A stretch of DNA of 9,797 nt, taken from the NCBI GenBank assembly GCA_007118235.1, contig SKRY01000167.1, positions 1 to 9,797 of the forward strand, given 5' to 3'. The stretch's first letter is position 1, and each line of letters begins with the position of its first letter. Shown piece by piece: positions 6,483-9,797 of the stretch. The position numbers and the translations under genes were made by a program. Origin of the DNA: Candidatus Hydrogenedentota bacterium (GTDB lineage Bacteria; Hydrogenedentota; Hydrogenedentia; Hydrogenedentales; SLHB01). The notes under the pieces are model-generated. The model was not told the DNA's origin and ran no database searches. It was given only the letters and a program-made list of their open reading frames with translations.

Positions 6483-8025
6483 GGATACAGAGCCCCTGAG
6501 TCCTCCTCCGCTTCGAAAACGGCCTTTGCGCGGGCTGGCGGCGATTGGTTGGCCGGTCATCACGGCCGTGCTGGCGGGGCTGCTCATCGGCCTTCATGGG
6601 GTGGCGGATCCAGAGCCCGCTCCGGAGTCCGAAGCCATTGAGGTAAACGAGCTGCTGGAAGCGGAAACCTGGGAGGAAGCCCTTGCCACGGCGCCTCCGG
6701 AAGCGCGCGAGCCGTGGACCCGGTACATGCCCGTTTCCATGCTGTTCGCTATCGTCGCGCTTCTCGGGCTGTCGGCGTTTTTTTCGGGCTCCGAGACGGC
6801 GTTCTTCAGTATACACAAGATCCGTCTGCGCGCCATGGCCGAGGACGAACGGTACACGGCCCGGCTCGTCGCGCGCATGCTGGAGCAGCCCGGCCATCTC
6901 CTGACCACGATTCTAGTTGGGAACATTCTGATCAACGTGCTTATCGGCGTCTTGCTTGGTTCGCGCATTGAACAGGTGTTTAGCTATTCCGCCGGTCTCT
7001 CGCCGGTGTTGGCCTATCCCATCGCGGTCGCCGTGGCGGCGATCGCCATTGTGTTCTGTGGCGAGATCTTCCCCAAAGTGCTCGCCGTGACCACGAGCGA
7101 GACCTTCGCGCGCACAGCCGCCCTTCCCCTGTTGGGCGCGGAACGCGTCCTCGCGCCCCTCCGCGAGGCCGTCATGCGCCTCACCGATTTCATCTTCCGC
7201 ATCACCGGCTTCCACGAACGCCACGCCGCTCCCTTTATCACCGACGACGAACTCAAGTCCGTGATCTCGGAGACCGAGGTGGCGGGGGTGATCGAGGAGG
7301 AAGAGCGCGAAATGATTCGCGGCATCCTCGAATTTAGCAACGTGACCCTGCGCGAGGTTCTCGTGCCCCGGCTCGACGTGGCCGCCATTCCTCGGGAGGC
7401 TTCCGTGGCGGATGCCCTCGCCATGATCCGGAAACACGAATTCAGCCGCATGCCGGTCTATCAAGATGATCTCGACCACATCACCGGCGTGCTCATGATG
7501 AAGGATTTGCTGCCCCCCTTTGCCAAGGGCAAACTGGATACGCCCGTGGCCGAACTGGCCCGGCCGCCTCATTTTGTTCCCGAAATGATGAAGGTGCAAC
7601 AGTTCGTGAAGGAAGCGCAGCGCCGCCGCACCCATCTCGCCATTGTCGTTGACGAATTCGGCGGCACCGCCGGCATTGTCACCCTCGAGGACGCCATCGA
7701 AGAGGTCGTGGGCGATATCCTCGATGAGAATGAACGGCAGGAAGACGGCCCCGAACATCTGGGCGAGGGCGTGTATCGCGTCGAAGGCGGCATGGACCTT
7801 GAGGACCTCAGCGAACTAACCGGCCGCACGCTCGAGGACGAGGAGCACGAGACCGTGGCCGGCTTTCTCATGAATCACACCGACAAAGTGCTGGAGACCG
7901 GCGATCAGGTGGAACTCTCGGGGATTCTGTTCACGGTGGAAAGCTGCGACAACAAGCGCGTGGGCCACGTCCGCCTCCAGATTCTGCCCGAGACGAAGGA
8001 CGAGAGCGGGGAGGAGGAGGCATGA
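6445..8025 (+). CDS. CNNM/CorC-type membrane protein with DUF21, CBS pair and CorC_HlyC domains (copy 1)
   Basis: Member of the CNNM/CorB-CorC family (often mis-named hemolysin), whose studied members bind or transport Mg2+ or support divalent-cation homeostasis. With start 6445 the protein has 526 residues. It has an extra N-terminal membrane segment (about 32-52) and an acidic Pro/Glu-rich linker (54-92) before the DUF21 transmembrane domain (about 95-250). That domain carries the signatures SGSETAFFS (114-122), VGN (to Asn160) and GEIFPK (206-211). A CBS pair follows (about 305-426, with FGGTAGIVTLED at 405-416), then a CorC_HlyC domain (about 440-515). The start is uncertain. ATG 6427 has no ribosome site; ATG 6445 has GGAG 6 nt before; GTG 6475 has AAGGAG (6457-6462) 12 nt before and overlaps the ybeY stop by only 8 nt. 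Position after ybeY mirrors ybeY-corC in proteobacteria. Ion specificity is not readable from the sequence. Confidence 0.93.
   Translation: MKREKETSATVSEDTEPLSPPPLRKRPLRGLAAIGWPVITAVLAGLLIGLHGVADPEPAPESEAIEVNELLEAETWEEALATAPPEAREPWTRYMPVSMLFAIVALLGLSAFFSGSETAFFSIHKIRLRAMAEDERYTARLVARMLEQPGHLLTTILVGNILINVLIGVLLGSRIEQVFSYSAGLSPVLAYPIAVAVAAIAIVFCGEIFPKVLAVTTSETFARTAALPLLGAERVLAPLREAVMRLTDFIFRITGFHERHAAPFITDDELKSVISETEVAGVIEEEEREMIRGILEFSNVTLREVLVPRLDVAAIPREASVADALAMIRKHEFSRMPVYQDDLDHITGVLMMKDLLPPFAKGKLDTPVAELARPPHFVPEMMKVQQFVKEAQRRRTHLAIVVDEFGGTAGIVTLEDAIEEVVGDILDENERQEDGPEHLGEGVYRVEGGMDLEDLSELTGRTLEDEEHETVAGFLMNHTDKVLETGDQVELSGILFTVESCDNKRVGHVRLQILPETKDESGEEEA
8011..8020 (+). promoter_or_regulatory. 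Ribosome binding site of CNNM copy 2
   Basis: The purine run GAGGAGGAGG ends 1 nt before the first of two adjacent ATGs (8022 and 8025). Its 5' GAGGAG copy gives usable spacing to either. It also encodes the Glu-rich last residues of copy 1. Confidence 0.65.
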
Positions 8026-9326
8026 TGGCGATCACGCTGGGACTCATCGGGATTTTCCTGTTCACCGTTGTCTTGCAGGGGCTGTTCGCCGGCTACGAGA
8101 TCGGCTTTGTCGCCTCGAACCCCATCCGCGTGCGCTATTTGGCCGAGGAAGAGAAGAACAGCCAGGCGAAACTGCTCTTCAGCTACATCCAGCAGCCCGA
8201 CCAGATGCTGACGCTCTTGCTCATCGGCAACAACGTGACGCTGGTTATCGGCACCGTGGCGATCACGCGCGCCTTTGGCGGCTTTCCGTACGCCGAGGCG
8301 GCCGCGACCATCGTGGCCACGCCGCTGTTCCTGCTTTTCTCCGAAATTATCCCCAAGAGCATCTTCCGGATCCACCCCACACAACTTTCCTTGGCGTTTC
8401 TGCCCGTGGTGCAGTTCTTCTATGTGGGCCTCCTGCCCGTGACCCGCCCCATCGCCCTGTTCACGCGCGGCTTGCTGAGGCTTGCCGGTCACGAGCGCGA
8501 GCATCTCAGCCCCTTTATGTCCACCCTGGAGGACGTGCGGATCCTGGTGGACGAAAGCGCGGCCCACGGCGCCCTCGAACAAGAAGAACAGCGCATGATA
8601 CACAGTATTATCGATCTGAACGACACCCAGGCCAAGGCCATCATGACGCCGCGCATTGATATTCAGGCGTTATCGGACACCGCCACGCGCGATGAGTTGG
8701 TGGATCTCTTTGAGCGCTCCGGCAAGACCCGCATACCCATTTACCACGAAACGATCGACACGGTCGCCGGCGTCATCAATGTCTACGATGTCATGCTCGA
8801 CGAGGATACCGATAATCCCGATATTACCCGCTTCCAGCGCGAGGTCATGCACGTGCCCGACACCATGCCCGTCGACGACCTGCTTACCGCCCTCAAGCGC
8901 AAGCAACAGCACCTCGCCATTGTCACCGACGAATATGGCGGCACCGACGGCCTGGTCACGCTGGAGGACATCCTTGAGGAGATATTCGGCGATATACAGG
9001 ACGAACACGACAAGGAAGAAGAGCCCATCCATCAGGTAGGCCCCCATGCATTCGTCGTGGACGCCCGCATGCCCCTTGAGGAGGTCGCCGAGGCCATCGG
9101 GGTTCCCATTGAAGACGAGCAAGTGGACACCATCGGCGGCTGGCTCATGCACGTGGCCGGACGCATCCCCACCCAAGGCGAAGTCATCCGGCGCGAGCAG
9201 TTCCGCATGACGGTCCTAGCGGGGGGAGACCATTACATCTCGCGGATTCGCCTGGAAATCGTCCCCCAAGAACGGAAAGACAATGCTGAAAAAGACCAAG
9301 CGCCGCCGCAAAGACGTTCCTCCTAG
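8022..9326 (+). CDS. CNNM/CorC-type membrane protein with DUF21, CBS pair and CorC_HlyC domains (copy 2)
   Basis: Second DUF21-CBS-CorC_HlyC protein, 434 residues, in tandem with copy 1 but clearly diverged. Layout: DUF21 membrane domain (about 1-155) beginning directly with a hydrophobic helix and no N-terminal extension, CBS pair (about 205-325, with EYGGTDGLVTLED at 304-316), CorC_HlyC domain (about 336-416), and a charged Lys/Asp/Arg tail. GNN (69-71) and SEIIPK (107-112) are retained in the DUF21 domain, but the usual FSxSETA signature is FAGYEIG here (22-28), so both conserved Ser positions are replaced. It starts at ATG 8022, overlapping the copy 1 stop by 4 nt. A paired role with copy 1, for example as a heteromer or a regulatory partner in Mg2+ or other cation handling, is an inference. 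Its 3' end overlaps the next gene by about 44 nt. Confidence 0.92.
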   Translation: MMAITLGLIGIFLFTVVLQGLFAGYEIGFVASNPIRVRYLAEEEKNSQAKLLFSYIQQPDQMLTLLLIGNNVTLVIGTVAITRAFGGFPYAEAAATIVATPLFLLFSEIIPKSIFRIHPTQLSLAFLPVVQFFYVGLLPVTRPIALFTRGLLRLAGHEREHLSPFMSTLEDVRILVDESAAHGALEQEEQRMIHSIIDLNDTQAKAIMTPRIDIQALSDTATRDELVDLFERSGKTRIPIYHETIDTVAGVINVYDVMLDEDTDNPDITRFQREVMHVPDTMPVDDLLTALKRKQQHLAIVTDEYGGTDGLVTLEDILEEIFGDIQDEHDKEEEPIHQVGPHAFVVDARMPLEEVAEAIGVPIEDEQVDTIGGWLMHVAGRIPTQGEVIRREQFRMTVLAGGDHYISRIRLEIVPQERKDNAEKDQAPPQRRSS

Positions 9327-9797
9327 CCGCTTCCAACGCTGGTGGAGCCCCATTTGGCGCTTCACCGTCGCCGGGCTCATGGTCTGGGTCCCCCTCATCG
9401 TCACGGTCTGGGTGACCTGGATCGTCGTGAACAACCTCGTGCTCGGCCTGGAGCGCCAAATCGAACACGTCACCACGTACATCAATCTCCTTGGCGCCCG
9501 CTACGAGCAAGTGGCCTTTCTCGAGCATGTCGAATACCGCTTTGGCCTCGGCGTGTTGATAGCGTTCGCTTTGTTCTTCTTCACCGGCCTGCTCACCCGC
9601 CATTTCGTTGGACGAAAGCTCATCGAATACGGCGAATACATCCTAAACTATATCCCTCTTGTAAGCCGCGTGTACACCTCCGTGCGTCAAATCCGGGATG
9701 TGTTTGTCGGGCGCCAAGGCGCCGTGTTCGAGGAGGTCTGCCTGATTGAGTACCCGCGCAAAGAGTTGACCACCGTCGGCTTCGTCACGGCCAAGGA
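9283..9797 (+). CDS. DUF502 family membrane protein, 5' part (runs off window)
   Basis: The first 171 codons of a gene whose 3' end is outside the window. The N-terminus is strongly basic (KKTKRRRK at 3-10), followed by two membrane segments (about 26-50 and 86-106) and the typical DUF502 stretch: FVGRKLIEYGEYILNYIPLV at 108-127, then SRVYTSVRQ (128-136), and later EYPRKELTTVGFVT (156-169). DUF502 proteins are integral membrane proteins of unknown function. The start ATG 9283 lies inside the 3' end of CNNM copy 2 in another frame (44-nt overlap). The nearby purine stretch GGAAAGA (9274-9280) is a weak ribosome site, so re-initiation from the upstream gene is probable. The family match is by motif; no function can be stated beyond membership of this operon. 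Confidence 0.88.
   Translation, partial: MLKKTKRRRKDVPPSRFQRWWSPIWRFTVAGLMVWVPLIVTVWVTWIVVNNLVLGLERQIEHVTTYINLLGARYEQVAFLEHVEYRFGLGVLIAFALFFFTGLLTRHFVGRKLIEYGEYILNYIPLVSRVYTSVRQIRDVFVGRQGAVFEEVCLIEYPRKELTTVGFVTAK

Noticed and set aside
6913..7758. Minus-strand open frame of 281 codons opposite CNNM copy 1
   Set aside because: The sense frame holds the DUF21 and CBS signatures; the antisense translation is low in informative motifs and has no ribosome site or neighbour supporting it.
6445..9326. Recent tandem duplication of the CNNM gene
   Set aside because: The two proteins share domain order but differ over most residues, including the DUF21 signature and N-terminus, so the duplication, if any, is ancient.

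Overview
The window is a G+C-rich stretch of a bacterial chromosome. Every supportable gene lies on the + strand and the genes are packed closely. The set is mostly core housekeeping: enolase, an FtsB-like divisome protein, PhoH, a 7TM-HD (PgpH-type) phosphohydrolase, YbeY, two CNNM/CorC-type proteins and a DUF502 membrane protein. The predicted proteins are bacterial in type. Pairing PhoH-PgpH-YbeY (a Firmicutes-like order that also occurs in several uncultivated phyla) with a CorC-like gene after YbeY (the proteobacterial ybeZ-ybeY-corC order) argues against a close relative of E. coli or Bacillus. A deep-branching Gram-negative lineage of the PVC/FCB/Hydrogenedentota kind would fit, but this is a guess from gene order and composition, not something the sequence proves.

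Region 1 (1-628): the 3' end of a glycoside-hydrolase-like gene (GH5/cellulase-type C-terminal half), then a 219-nt gap. The gap holds a candidate extended -10 promoter, a GC-rich hairpin and the ribosome binding site of enolase.

Region 2 (629-2071): a complete enolase gene with all recognisable active-site residues, then a 156-nt gap with a perfect TATAAT hexamer and a strong hairpin.

Region 3 (2072-9797): an apparent seven-gene operon, ftsB-like / phoH / pgpH-like / ybeY / CNNM-1 / CNNM-2 / DUF502. The first junction is 18 nt and all the others overlap by 4 to about 44 nt, so transcription and translation are probably coupled throughout. The DUF502 gene runs off the end of the window.

Taken together, the operon combines division-septum assembly (FtsB), RNA/ribosome quality control (PhoH, YbeY), probable cyclic-di-AMP breakdown (PgpH), and membrane proteins tied to divalent-cation handling (two CNNMs) or of unknown role (DUF502). 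No mobile element, CRISPR array, tRNA or rRNA was seen. I see no clearly new system. The points most worth a second look are the paired promoter-hairpin leaders, the altered DUF21 signature in the second CNNM protein, the N-terminal extension of the first, the overprinted ybeY/CNNM junction, the enlarged extracytoplasmic part of the PgpH-like protein, and a change of G/C skew near 7.1 kb with no change of gene direction.
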